Shown here: piece after piece, positions 36,456-46,860 of the stretch
Numbering within the stretch: the stretch's first letter is position 1
How the letters are laid out: every line of letters begins with the position of its first letter
Source of the DNA: Oxyruncus cristatus
Taxonomy: Eukaryota > Chordata > Aves > Passeriformes > Cotingidae
Direction of reading: 5' to 3'
DNA: 64,000 nt
Assembly (NCBI GenBank): GCA_013399855.1
Contig: VXAY01005255.1
Span: forward strand, 866,114 to 930,113
Program-made: the position numbers and the translations under genes
Notes under the pieces: generated by a model
The model's input: the letters and a program-made list of their open reading frames with translations, nothing else
What the model was told of the DNA's origin: nothing
Database searches by the model: none

Positions 36456-37119
36456 AAGTAATTCACAGAATGCTAATAAAGCTGTACCCAAAGTGCTTTA
36501 AATCAGTGGATTGAGCATGAAGAAAGTCCCAAATGAGTACAACTCCCAGTTTCAGATGAGTTCTACATGTAAAATTTAAAACTGTCAGAATATATAACTT
36601 GAATAGAAAAATAGAACAAATAGGTAGGTGGATTTGGCTTGTGAATTTAGCTCTACTGTTCTGAGTCTGTAAAGAAAGAAAACAGATCAAAATCTCTATT
36701 GTGTTGTACACTGGCTGAAAAGATTCCTAGAAACTTTGGGGCATAAGGTAGCATAGCTAGTGTCCGTCTGAATTTCATCCATCAATTCCATCCTACTCAC
36801 ATATGAAGAAATATATCCTTGTTTGCCTCAGGGAGACTCATAGCCAGAGAAGACTTTTCACCTTAACATTTGAGTTTCAAGAATACATTTCAACTTACAT
36901 GACCAAAATGGTTGCAGTTTCGTTATCTACCGGTCAGGTTCAGCTGAGGAAAATTTGTCTCATAATGTCTGTGTTTGAATGATTATCACTAATGGCACAC
37001 AGCAAATGCCTTTAAATGTGTTTTCTTTTTCTACTCCTCCATTAACCATCATTTAATGATATATTGCACTTCTTCAGATTAAGTAAAAAAAACTACAGCT
37101 CCTTAGGTCTAAAATCTCT

Positions 37120-37150
<31 letters not shown>

Positions 37151-40100
37151 AGTCTATGTAGGAAATAGCTGCCCAGAAGCGTGAGAAATGCAGATAGACC
37201 TGTCCAAGCTTGTACCATCACCATATTCAAACCTACAGAGCTCCCATGACTTTTAGCCAACACTTCAGTGGTCATTACCTTTGGCAGCTGGCTCTAGAGC
37301 TGGGGAGATGGGGCTTCTGTCAGACCTAGGGATGGAAGAGTAAATCCCACCATCCTGTTGTGCCACAGAGCCCTTACTACCCCTTGCACGATGCAATTCC
37401 AGCTTTTAAGGCTTTTCAAACATCTGTGGTGGGAGCACCCCCAAGTAACGCCATTTAGGCCAGAGGCAATTCTTCAGAGCCAGTCAACGGGTCTCACAGG
37501 CATTGGCACAGAGCAGAGAGACAACAGTAGATATCCACAGGTAGTGACAGTCCTCTGGGTATGATCTCTTAAGCATGGATTTGATGTCTAGGCTAGTTTG
37601 GCGCTTTTGCAAAATAGATGTCCAAAATGAAGCATGCAAGTATGCATATTGGCTGTAGTGGGACCACTCCTGTGCCTGAAGTTTAGTGGCTATAACTACT
37701 TGAAAGAATGAGGCTGTAAGTTTTATTTTACAAAGATATCAGTAAAGGCTTCTGCTAAACCAGCAGGCAGGAGGGGGCTCTGGGTGTGGACAGCCCTTCT
37801 ATACCTCAATGCAGCATCTTTAACAAGTTGCTTTCCTCCCAGTCCAGTCCCTGTCTGTGGAAGCTCAATAGAGATTCATACTCCCATACTTGGAAGCAAC
37901 ACTCAGAAAGAGTTACCAGCTTGTTTTCCTGAGGACATTGTCACAGGGAGTCAGGTGTGACATAATAGCAAGAGTTCTAATGAGTTAGATTATCTCTCCC
38001 CATCAGTGGTGCTTCTCTCACGTCTTTAACTGATTGTGTCTATGGCAGTGCTAGAAATACTGAAAAGAGACTATCCTGAAATCTGGGGAAAATTTAGCCC
38101 CCTATTGCTCTGTTGCTCTTAAGGTACCAGAAATCAACGTATGCAAATAGCATCTTCACCCTGAACAGGTCTAAGACTGTGAAATTATATCATGTACTCA
38201 CAGACTTCCTAAGACATGGTTTTTGCATGGGTTATGTGTGGGGCTTGATAAATTATTTCTTTCATTTCTGCAGAGCTAAGAGAGCTCTGTGATGAATAAT
38301 AGTTCTATATTTGCAGAATTCATATTACCAGTAGTTAGAAGGATGGATGTTTCAGTCTGCTGAAGATTTCAAAATCTGATTTGCTGCTGAAGAGGAATAA
38401 ACTTGAATGCTTTAAGGTTTCACGAAGAAGGACTTTCTAAAAAATTCTTCAGATAAATACAGAGAGTTCAACAGAGTGCAGTGTTTTATGTCAGTGCTTA
38501 CTTGTTTTTCTATATTGAAATACATAATAAAAGGTGAATATAATTGGAACGAAATTCATTTGTGCAGTTAATGAGGCATCTTTATTTATGAATACAATAA
38601 ACAAATAAAATAAAATGTTGCATAGTCTGAGAATGTGTGGCCCCATCAAAGTTTCTTTATCCAGTTCTCTTGGGGAAGATGCTTAAGCCAGTAGAGCACA
38701 GCTTGACCTAGAATTCCCTGAGGTGCCACAAACATGCAAACCCTATCTTTTCATGTTGCCTTTCAGGCCATGCAGATAGCGGGTGGCTCTTCCACCACTG
38801 GCACGCAACCTGCAGGGTAATGTTGCAGGCTGGTGGGGACAGGGGTCAGCAGTAGTGCCTGGCTGACTGTGACAGCAGCAGGGTGCTCTTAGTGTCCATG
38901 GCAGTTGCAGTCACATCTACTGCAAAACACCCAAACTCTGTGGTCCTGTGACCATGTGAAAGATGCGTTGGAGTAGCAAATATGGCTGACACTTTGAAAT
39001 GCATGTAATATGTCCTAGAAAAGGGGACATTTTGGGGGAATACGGATGTTTGGCCACCAACTTGTCCTGCGGCATGCAAGTAAGTTTCTTGTGGAAGAAA
39101 CTGTGGAGTTTGGTGCTCTGCACTGATGTGGAGCTCCCCAGGGAAGAGATGAAGTTCCTCTGGTGCTGGCTCATGCTGCCCTGGCTTATGGAGCTCGTTC
39201 CTCAACTGACACTCTGGTAATTTAATATTGTTTTCAGTTGGATTTGTTGAGTATTAGGAACTTACACTAAAAATGCCTTTCAAAACATGCTGCAAAGCTA
39301 ATTCTACTGTGCCACGTGGGATTAGACTCCTTCAATGGCTGCTTACTGAGAGCAGATTAGGAAAGTTTTTGGGTGCATGAAATCCCTAGGAAGCAGGTTG
39401 TGGTTCTAGTAAACATTTGCCATTTCATGCTAAGTTAGTGGTAAGGGGTTGATTCCTTGTTGTTCAGTATATGTTTTATGTTATCTAAATAACTATCTAG
39501 AAAATATCAGAAATGATTTTCCCCTAATACAACATCAGAGGGCAGTGGGCTGTCCTGAGACACGTACTGCAACTAGAAAAAGGAATAAGAAACAAAATTA
39601 AGACAACCTATGCAGTATGTCACACAATACAAAGAGTATCTCTGTGTGTAAACTGAGATATTTAATTACTGACTGAATAGATTACACCGAACTTCAAAAT
39701 GATTCTTGTGAAAATAAATCTTGGATTAGTTCTGTGCAATAACAGCTACAGAAAAAAGGGGATGAAAATTTTTTATCTGAGATGGCTTTTCTAAATGAAT
39801 CAATAACCTGACACCTTCCACCAATAGAAAATATAAACTTTCAGCAGAATCTCATTTTTATAAAGCTGTTTAGAGCATTAAAGTCCTTTCAGTCTCGGCG
39901 GGTGGTGGGGTGGTTGGCAGGGAATATCATCATTATGACGTGCTGGACAGAGGGTACATACTCAAGGAGTGTACAGAGCCAGGAGGCAGCATCACAGATA
40001 CCCTTCCTCCCAGAGGGATGTTACTTCAAGCTTAGGAACCCTGATAACCAAACTAATACAACTCAACCATTCCAAAGCCACAAGATTTGCAGGGATTTCT

Positions 40101-40409
40101 TCCCTATTCTACGCCCCATTTTTATTTTTCAAGTTTTGCAGGCAGGATCTTTATACATCCAGCTAATTTCTGGCATGGAGGTATTTTGGGTAGTGGGATA
40201 AATCATTTGTCTGTGTAAAGAGATGTGTGTCTTGCAATGACATAACTATCTTCTCAGCAAAGTCTCACATAGAGGCAATTTCTTTACAGTGAAGGAAGTA
40301 CATTTTGTCTAGATAGCTTTGTTACTGCATAACTGTGAGAGGGACAAGGCACTGTAAGTCTATTTGACATATGCAGTGGAACACAGTCCCATGAGTGAGG
40401 GCAGAAGGA
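36456..40409. other. Unique non-coding DNA
   Basis: No gene or dispersed repeat recognised, apart from the T25 tract. Open frames reach 119 codons (38846-39205, minus) and overlap others in different frames; no family is recognised. Several AATAAA words near 38.5-38.6 kb fall in AT-rich sequence and give no evidence of a transcript end. Confidence 0.6.
37119..37143. repeat. T25 homopolymer
   Basis: The longest single-base run in the window, 25 T on the plus strand. Read on the minus strand it would be a poly(A) following about 37.14-37.3 kb. No AATAAA precedes it on that strand and no gene relic is recognisable, so a processed retrocopy is not supported. Confidence 0.93.
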
Positions 40410-40578
40410 TAGAATCACAGAATCATAGAATCAGTCGGGTTGGAAAAGACCTCTGAGATCATCAAGTCCAACTCTTGATCTACTGCCACTGTGGTTACTA
40501 GACCATGGCAATAAGTGTCACATCCAGTCTCATCTTAAAAACCTCCAAGGATGGAGAATCCACCACTTCCCTATGAAA
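40410..40578 (-). mobile_element. CR1 LINE 3' fragment
   Basis: Minus-strand CR1 with a clear tail (ATAGAATCACAGAATCATAG), then GGGTTGGAAAAGACCTC, GAGATCATCAAGTCC, CTAGACCATGGCAATAAGTG and CCAGTCTCATCTTAAAAACC. It is the same variant as the copy at 30059 but cut after about 170 bp, at CCACCACTTCCCTATGAA. Confidence 0.95.
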
Positions 40579-43500
40579 CTTTGAAGTGCTGCTGGCTTTG
40601 ACTGACTACATGTGGGTACATGCTCCTTGTCTTTCAGTATCACTGCAATATCTCAACAGGAAAGGCAACTTTGGCCACTTCCCCCTGTACTGTCAGCACA
40701 AAAGGCTGTCTGTCACCTTTTGATGTAAAGAAAACACGGCTGAAGTTGCATTCCTTTAGTTCACAGACTACAGTGTTCCTACATGTATTATAAATCTGTC
40801 ATCCATACCTTGTCCAGAGGCTTTCTGCTCTCACTTTTCCTCTGTGGTAGAGTGATCTCCACGCTTTTGCTGCTGCCTCCTTAGATCTTAAGGTTTTTGA
40901 GTATGAACTGTATTTCTTCCAGGCTTTTATCTGGAAATCACTTGTAAAACTTCTTTTTTGCTAGCCTGTTTTCAACTGTTTCTCATTTACATTTCCATGT
41001 CACTGCTCCAAATAACTTTGGAGATTGATACCTAGTTTGTAACATGACCTCAATGTCTGCTATTAAGGAATTGAAAAACAAAGATTACAGACCTTTTCAA
41101 AACAAATAGGTCCATGGAGCATTCAGCCAACATCTCAGCATGGCAAAATCAGCTGCAAATGCCTTTTTCTTGCAACTCCACTGTTTTCAAATGATGTTGG
41201 CACCTGGTGCTAGCTGGCAGCCCAGCATCCCATGAGAGCCCAGAGATCTCCTGTTTCAAAAAGCAAAAGCTCAAGATGTCATGTGGGGAGCTAGCAAGAA
41301 AGATCATGCATTGCAAAGAATCTGGTTAGAACACTGACACAAACTTGGTTTTGATGGTGTCCTTGATGGAAAGCAGAAGTTACCTGGGCAGTGCAGTAAA
41401 TACACACACCTCACTGCCTGACCTGAGACCCAGCAGGGGTGAGGGTCTGGGCCTTTTTCTTTGCCATTACCCCAGCTTGTCTCATGGATCACGGTGAGGA
41501 CATGGGAAATGACAACACTGGATACCTGTAGCTTTATTCCCACAGCTGCTCAAGAAAATGGGAGGTGATCATTGAGCCAAAAGGGTCTCTACTTGTTTCC
41601 CTTTGTGTTAAGGAGAGGACCACCACTAAGAGAAAAAGGTTGGATGAGGAGCTCTGCTCTACCAACTCCTTCTGGTGTATTCTATTCTATTCTGTATCTT
41701 TGCCTCATTAATAAGTTGCTGTTGTAAGGAAACCTACATGCCAGTTTCATCAGTTTCTTATCCAAGCAGAAAACTTATTCTGAATTCTGCTATTGTTGTG
41801 TTTATATAGCAATAATATGGACCATGGCTATATTTTATAACTGAGGATAAGGTAGAGCATGCCAATTAGTTCATGCTATGTTTGGGTTTGTTTGAGATAT
41901 GCAAATACTTCTTGGACAAAAATTCTGCAGAGTTCCTTGGCACGGAAATTCCAGTGCCCTTAGTGAAACACAGGTGCCAGCTAGAGTGGGTCTTGGTTTC
42001 TTCAGTCAGCTAGAAAGGACAGATGCAACACTTTCAGATCTCTAAGACGACATAGTTTCTGCACAGCTGTGTCAAGAATGACTTTCATTTTTCACAGCAG
42101 TTTAATTCTACAGCAGCTTTATTCTAGCTAGTGGCTGGCTCCAGCAAGGGACAGTAATTTTTGCCTAAATTGCTACATTCTGGCTGTTAAATTGGTTGCA
42201 TAGCTTGGATTACAACTACACATGTAATGATTTTTCTTTTTTTTATAGATCTAGCAGGAAGTCTGCCCACTTACACTTTAAAGATACTGACAGTGTCTTT
42301 TTCATCAAATCATAGATTCAACATCTGAAGGTACAAGTGTAATAATCTACACCGGGTTTTTGTATAACAAAGTTAAAGAAACTCATATACTCTTTTCTTA
42401 TGAGCTCCCAAGTATTTGTTGTATTTGCAAGATTTTTTTAGAAAAAAAATTAAATTAAGGATCACACATCATGAAGAATCCATCAGAGCACTTGCTAATT
42501 TGCTCCATAGTTAATTGTCCTAATGCTTAAAAGGGTACTTATTTACAGCTTGAATTTATCTAGCTCCTGCATATCAGCATGTTTTAACTCCTGAAATATA
42601 GGGTAGTAGTTTGCAGGAAATATTTTTTCTATATGGGTTGTTGTGGATTGCAATCAACACCTTTTGATCCCTTAAATAAAGTTAACAACTACAGCTCTTT
42701 GAGCCTCCCACTAGGTTTTATAGGCAACAAATTGCTTTTGTGGCCTTCTTCTGAGCCTTTTCCCATTTTTCATCATCGTCCTCCCGATGCATCTATCAAG
42801 CCTAGGCACACTGGCTACATCTAGAATAGTAAATTAAGTGGGAAACTGTTTGGACACTTGAACCTGATTGCTCCTGGTGCTAAATTGTTAGCACAGGCCC
42901 TTGTGTGGTTTTGCCCTAGATCAATGATACAGATCCACTCAGCCCAGAGAATGTCTGGGTTATCACAAGCCAGCAGCTCATCTGCAGTAGCTGTTGTTTA
43001 GAAATTAAGATAGTTTACAGGCACGGATATGGACCATTTCATGCCAGCCTCCATCAGTGCTAGTGGGTAGCACAGGGTGCTTGTAATTTACTGGTAGAGA
43101 CAGACAGTCAGTAGTGTGGGGTGGCCTTACAATGCTGTATTTTGTGAGGGGGGAACACTACCTGCTTGTTCCTTTTTGTTATCTATTGTTCATGCTTCCA
43201 GATCTATCCTCCTTGCCACTCTGCTGCCCTTGGAGCTTCTAGTGATTTTATTATCTACTGCATTCCCAAAATGTTGCCATTGTCCAAGGATCCCAGGATA
43301 CTGGATATATATTTTTTATTTTATTTATTTATTTTTGTTACAATAGGAGGGTAACAGGGATAAAATTTGTAATTCCAAAGGCATATTTTTGAATTTAACT
43401 ATGTTATTTATCTGAGCATCCTTTATGAATGTGGGCAAGCTTTCACACATAAACATTCTGCTCTAATCATGATATATCACTTCACCATTTTTACTAAAAT

Positions 43501-45549
43501 TTATTTTACAATTCCTTCCAGAAAGTAGTACCCTAATAGAAAACATAATGAATAACATTGTGCCAAGAATATCTGGGAAATCCTAGGAATTCTAAAAGTT
43601 CAGGTTGGGAATGTTCTACCCTTTGCCATTAATATTTGGGATGTATCAGATACCTTACTGCTAACCCATTTCTTCGGCTACACTGATTTCACATAGTCTC
43701 ACTGTTTTACAGTGGGGTGCTGTACGCTTCCTCCACAAAGTCCTTGAAAAAGTCTTTTTGGTCAATCTGACAGTGGGAAGGAGAAAAAAGTAAAACCTTT
43801 CCCATAGGACATTAAGTAAGGGTGATGGAGATAAGGAGAATCCAGTCAGCTCTGGATTTCAGCCCTCTGGAGACTTTCTGTTTCTGGGAGAAAAGTATGT
43901 GAATTGAAAATCCACCTACATTTGTAAAAGAGGCATTTTTAGTGATAATGCAAGCATGTTTGGCTCTGTCCCAGTTGCAGAAAAATTGAATTCCTAACCT
44001 GAAGTAGAACTACTTTTTGCTCTGGTCATTTCAAGATCTAAGATACATTTTCATCATTCTTCATGTGCAAGGTGCTTGTGTGTAAAGCTTCACACTGTCA
44101 CATAACTGGTTAAGTCAATAAATATTTCATATCATCTCCTGATAGTTTTCAAGTGAGGAGTTCCAATCTTCTGAGGTTCTTAATGGTTGTAAAATTTCTT
44201 CTCCTCAATGATGAATTATCTCAGCAAAGGGTTCCTGTATCTCTGCTAGTGACAGACCACAGAATGATCTGTGACATCAAGATCAAGAGGGCTATGTTTG
44301 GTGGCTTAAATGCCACTATTTTTACTTTACAATTGGATTACTATAGGCTAATTCTTTCGATCACCTGACAGGTGGCATGTTTTTAAGATGCACTAATTTG
44401 ATTGATTGTGAACTTATCATCATACCATAAAGTATCAGTGGAATGTCTTGGTCCACGTCCAATCTGAATTGTTGCCTACTTCAGAGGATAGTCATGTCTT
44501 AATCAAGATTTTGTTGAGGTTTAAAATAAATACATTTTTTCAATAGCATTTATGCTGTGGTTGTGCTACTCAGTTGTTTCTCAGCTGTTGGGTCATGATC
44601 ACTTGGGGTGCATATAGAGCAGAACATTTCAAAAGGCAAGGCAGAAAAGTGTTAAAAAGAGGATGGTTAAGTAATAGCGTAGGAGATCATAGATCCTTAA
44701 ATTTCTTTTGCTGATGCAGCACATATAGAGACCTTGTAGGAAATATCAAGGAGACCTCCAAAGTGGAGAGACTGTGATGCTAGACTGAGAGATCCTGAGC
44801 TCATCTGAGTTTGAGAAGTCTTGTCAGAGATACCCAATACGTCCTTCTGCTTAACAAATTATTTCTTCCAGGGGTCCTGAAAAAAAGAATGAAACCTTGT
44901 CTGCAAGTAAGATTACAAAGGCCAGAAAGCACCTGGAATTTTGGCACTCCTTCATCAGAGCTTACCCCCAGGTCTCCTTGTATCACCACGCAGGACTTTT
45001 GGACTCTTTTGTTCTTTTACTCATTCCTCTTCTTTCCCTTTCTTCCCACACCCTCCCCAGCTTGGCAGGCTTTTGATACCAAAGGTTGCTGGGGCATTTT
45101 TGCTTTCTTCTACCCTCCCCACCTATCCTGCCTGCTCTCTCCTCTTCTTCTCTTCTTCCTAAAAGGCTGAAGAAAAGCGCTGCAGCACAGATAACGTGGT
45201 TTAAAGGTGCAGAGCCCAAGTGAAAGAGGCTGGAAATTTATGCTCTGAAATTTGTGAGAATCCTTTGCGCTTCCTGCCCTTTGCACCTCTGGTAAATGAT
45301 GGGTGTTTCATGCGGCTGCACAGCTTGGCTGTGTCCCAAGGGCAGAACAAGGAACCAAGTTAAGTTCTTCAAGAGATCATTTTCAGGTTGGTGGATTGTT
45401 CCTGAAGAAAGAATTGAACCAGACCAGGTTTTAATGTTCCTTTTGGGTGACTAGGGAGTCAGGCAGACTCCGGAAAATTTGCAAAGGAAACTAGCATTGC
45501 TAGGTGTGCCGAGCTCTTACAAATCTGGAAGTTTTATCTAAACTAATTA
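40579..45549. other. Unique non-coding DNA
   Basis: No gene or dispersed repeat recognised. Open frames are at most 119 codons (44811-45170, plus), within a pyrimidine-rich segment at 45.0-45.15 kb that depletes stops. A short (TATTC)n run lies at about 41676-41695 and a TTTA-rich run at 43.31 kb. Confidence 0.6.
43311..43336. repeat. (TTTA)n short tandem repeat
   Basis: About six TTTA/TTTTA units in succession. Confidence 0.85.
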
Positions 45550-45647
45550 ATCATAGAATCATAGAATGGTTTGGGTTGGAACGGATGGTAGGGGTCATCT
45601 AATTCCAGCTCCCCTGCCATGAGCAGGGGCAAATTCCACTGTACCAG
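45550..45647 (-). mobile_element. CR1 LINE 3'-end fragment
   Basis: Minus-strand CR1 with two intact octamers (ATCATAGAATCATAGAATGG), then TTTGGGTTGGAACGGATGG, TCATCTAATTCCAGC and CCCTGCCATGAGCAGGGGC. It is 5'-truncated within the 3' UTR. Its truncated end faces the CpG-rich patch and the oppositely oriented CR1 at 46360. Confidence 0.94.
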
Positions 45648-45939
45648 TTTTGTCTTCTGCTTTTGTGGCTGGATATGTGTATGGTCTTCTGGTACTGCTT
45701 ATCAGTGGTGGAATACCTCCGGATTTAGTGTGCATGTCTACCAAAACCCCGTGGACACGCAAAATTCTGTCTGAGACTTTCTATAAAACATAACTGTGTC
45801 TTCACTGTCTGCACAAGTGCGACCCGTTCCTGCTGAATCAGGGGAAGTTGTGCTCAGAACACATCAGTAGTTGTGGCTTTTTTTTATTATTTTCCCTATT
45901 CGGAGGAAACTGGATTGTCAGAGTTCAGACAGAGGGTGT
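45648..45939. other. Unique sequence between CR1 tail and CpG patch
   Basis: No gene seen. A TATA-like word (CTATAAAACATA) lies at 45781-45792, about 160 bp upstream of the CpG-rich patch. There is a T-rich run at 45880-45900. Whether this is a promoter cannot be told from sequence alone. Confidence 0.4.
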
Positions 45940-46310
45940 TTTACGGCTCCTGCTACCCCAGGAGCGACCCTCCTCCGTGGGTGGCATGGATCGTACCGCT
46001 TGGCTGCAGCTCCGCGGTGCCAGCGCTTCTCTCGCCGAGGCAAATCCTGCGGGATACTGTGGAAGCAGGGGAGTCATTTCCACAATTAAACAGCACCACC
46101 TGCAGGCCCCACGGGCGCCGCCATCCCGCACGCCCGTGGACCCTACATGTGGCCGATGCTGCTCCACTGGCTCTCCTGATGGTGCTCCGGGTGGATGTGC
46201 CGGCATAGTTACAAGCTGCTTAGCGGCAAACGTCAGCAAGGACTCTTTCGGCTTCCTTTATCCACTACAGCAGGGACAACAGGAGCAACCCACTGTGCCG
46301 TCGCAGTGTG
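45940..46310. promoter_or_regulatory. CpG-island-like patch
   Basis: I count roughly 25 CpG dinucleotides in about 370 bp of GC-rich sequence, including TCCGCGG, CTCGCCGAGG, GGGCGCCG and CGCACGCCCG. The flanking kilobases contain almost none, so by eye this meets ordinary CpG-island criteria, the only such place in the window. Vertebrate CpG islands usually mark promoters, but a recently inserted GC-rich element would look the same. Because stops are depleted, three frames on both strands stay open (the longest is 194 codons, 45848-46432 plus). The last 27 codons or so of that frame run into CR1, so I do not treat it as a gene. Confidence 0.6.
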
Positions 46311-46359
46311 AAGACATCTGGCCTGCCCCTTCCAGGGAAACCACCACCAGAAAAGATGT

Positions 46360-46758
46360 AAGAGAGTTGAGGTTGTTCACTCTGGAGAAGTCTCTGGTGG
46401 GGGAGACTTTGTTACAGCCTTTCAGTACTTAAAGGGGGCTTATTAAAAGGAGGGAGAGGGACGCTTTATATGGGCAGACAGTGACAGGACAAGAGGGTAC
46501 AGTTTGAAACTAAAAGAGGAGGGATTTAGATCAGATATTAGGAAGAAATTCTTTACTGTGAGGGCGGTGACACACTGGAACAGGCTACCCAGAGAAGTTA
46601 TGCATTCCCTCTCCCTGTAAATATTCAGCACCAGGTTGGATGGAGCTCTGAGCAACCTGGTCTAGTGGAATGTGTCCCTGCCCATGGCAGAGGAGTTGAA
46701 ACTAGATGGTCCTGAAGGTCCCTTCCAACCCAAACTCTTCTATGATTCTGTGTGTCTA
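46360..46758 (+). mobile_element. CR1 LINE 3' fragment
   Basis: Plus-strand CR1 starting in C-terminal ORF2 (GTTCACTCTGGAGAAG; CCTTTCAGTACTTAAAGGGG; TTAGATCAGATATTAGGAAG; CACACTGGAACAGGCTACCC). It continues through the 3' UTR (GTTGGATGGAGCTCTGAGC; CTGCCCATGGCAGAGGAG) to CTTCCAACCCAAACTCTTCT and a decayed octamer tail ATGATTCTGTG. Frameshifts and stops break the ORF2 remnant. It belongs to the same broad variant as 45550, in opposite orientation. Confidence 0.95.
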
Positions 46759-46827
46759 TGAGTCTAGTGGGAAACAGAATTCAACACTGACTATGAATGT
46801 GCTTGCTCTTACTCTCAATTTTCCATC

Positions 46828-46860
46828 AAAAGAAAAGAAAAAAAAGAAAAAGGAAAAAAA
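46828..46860. repeat. A-rich / (AAAAG)n low-complexity tract
   Basis: Only A and G over 33 bp on the plus strand, directly downstream of the CR1 at 46360 but not joined to its tail. Confidence 0.88.

Noticed and set aside
44941..45170. Two overlapping plus-strand frames rich in Ser, Phe and Leu
   Set aside because: They arise from a pyrimidine-rich segment that depletes stop codons; the opposite strand is equally open with Arg/Glu runs.
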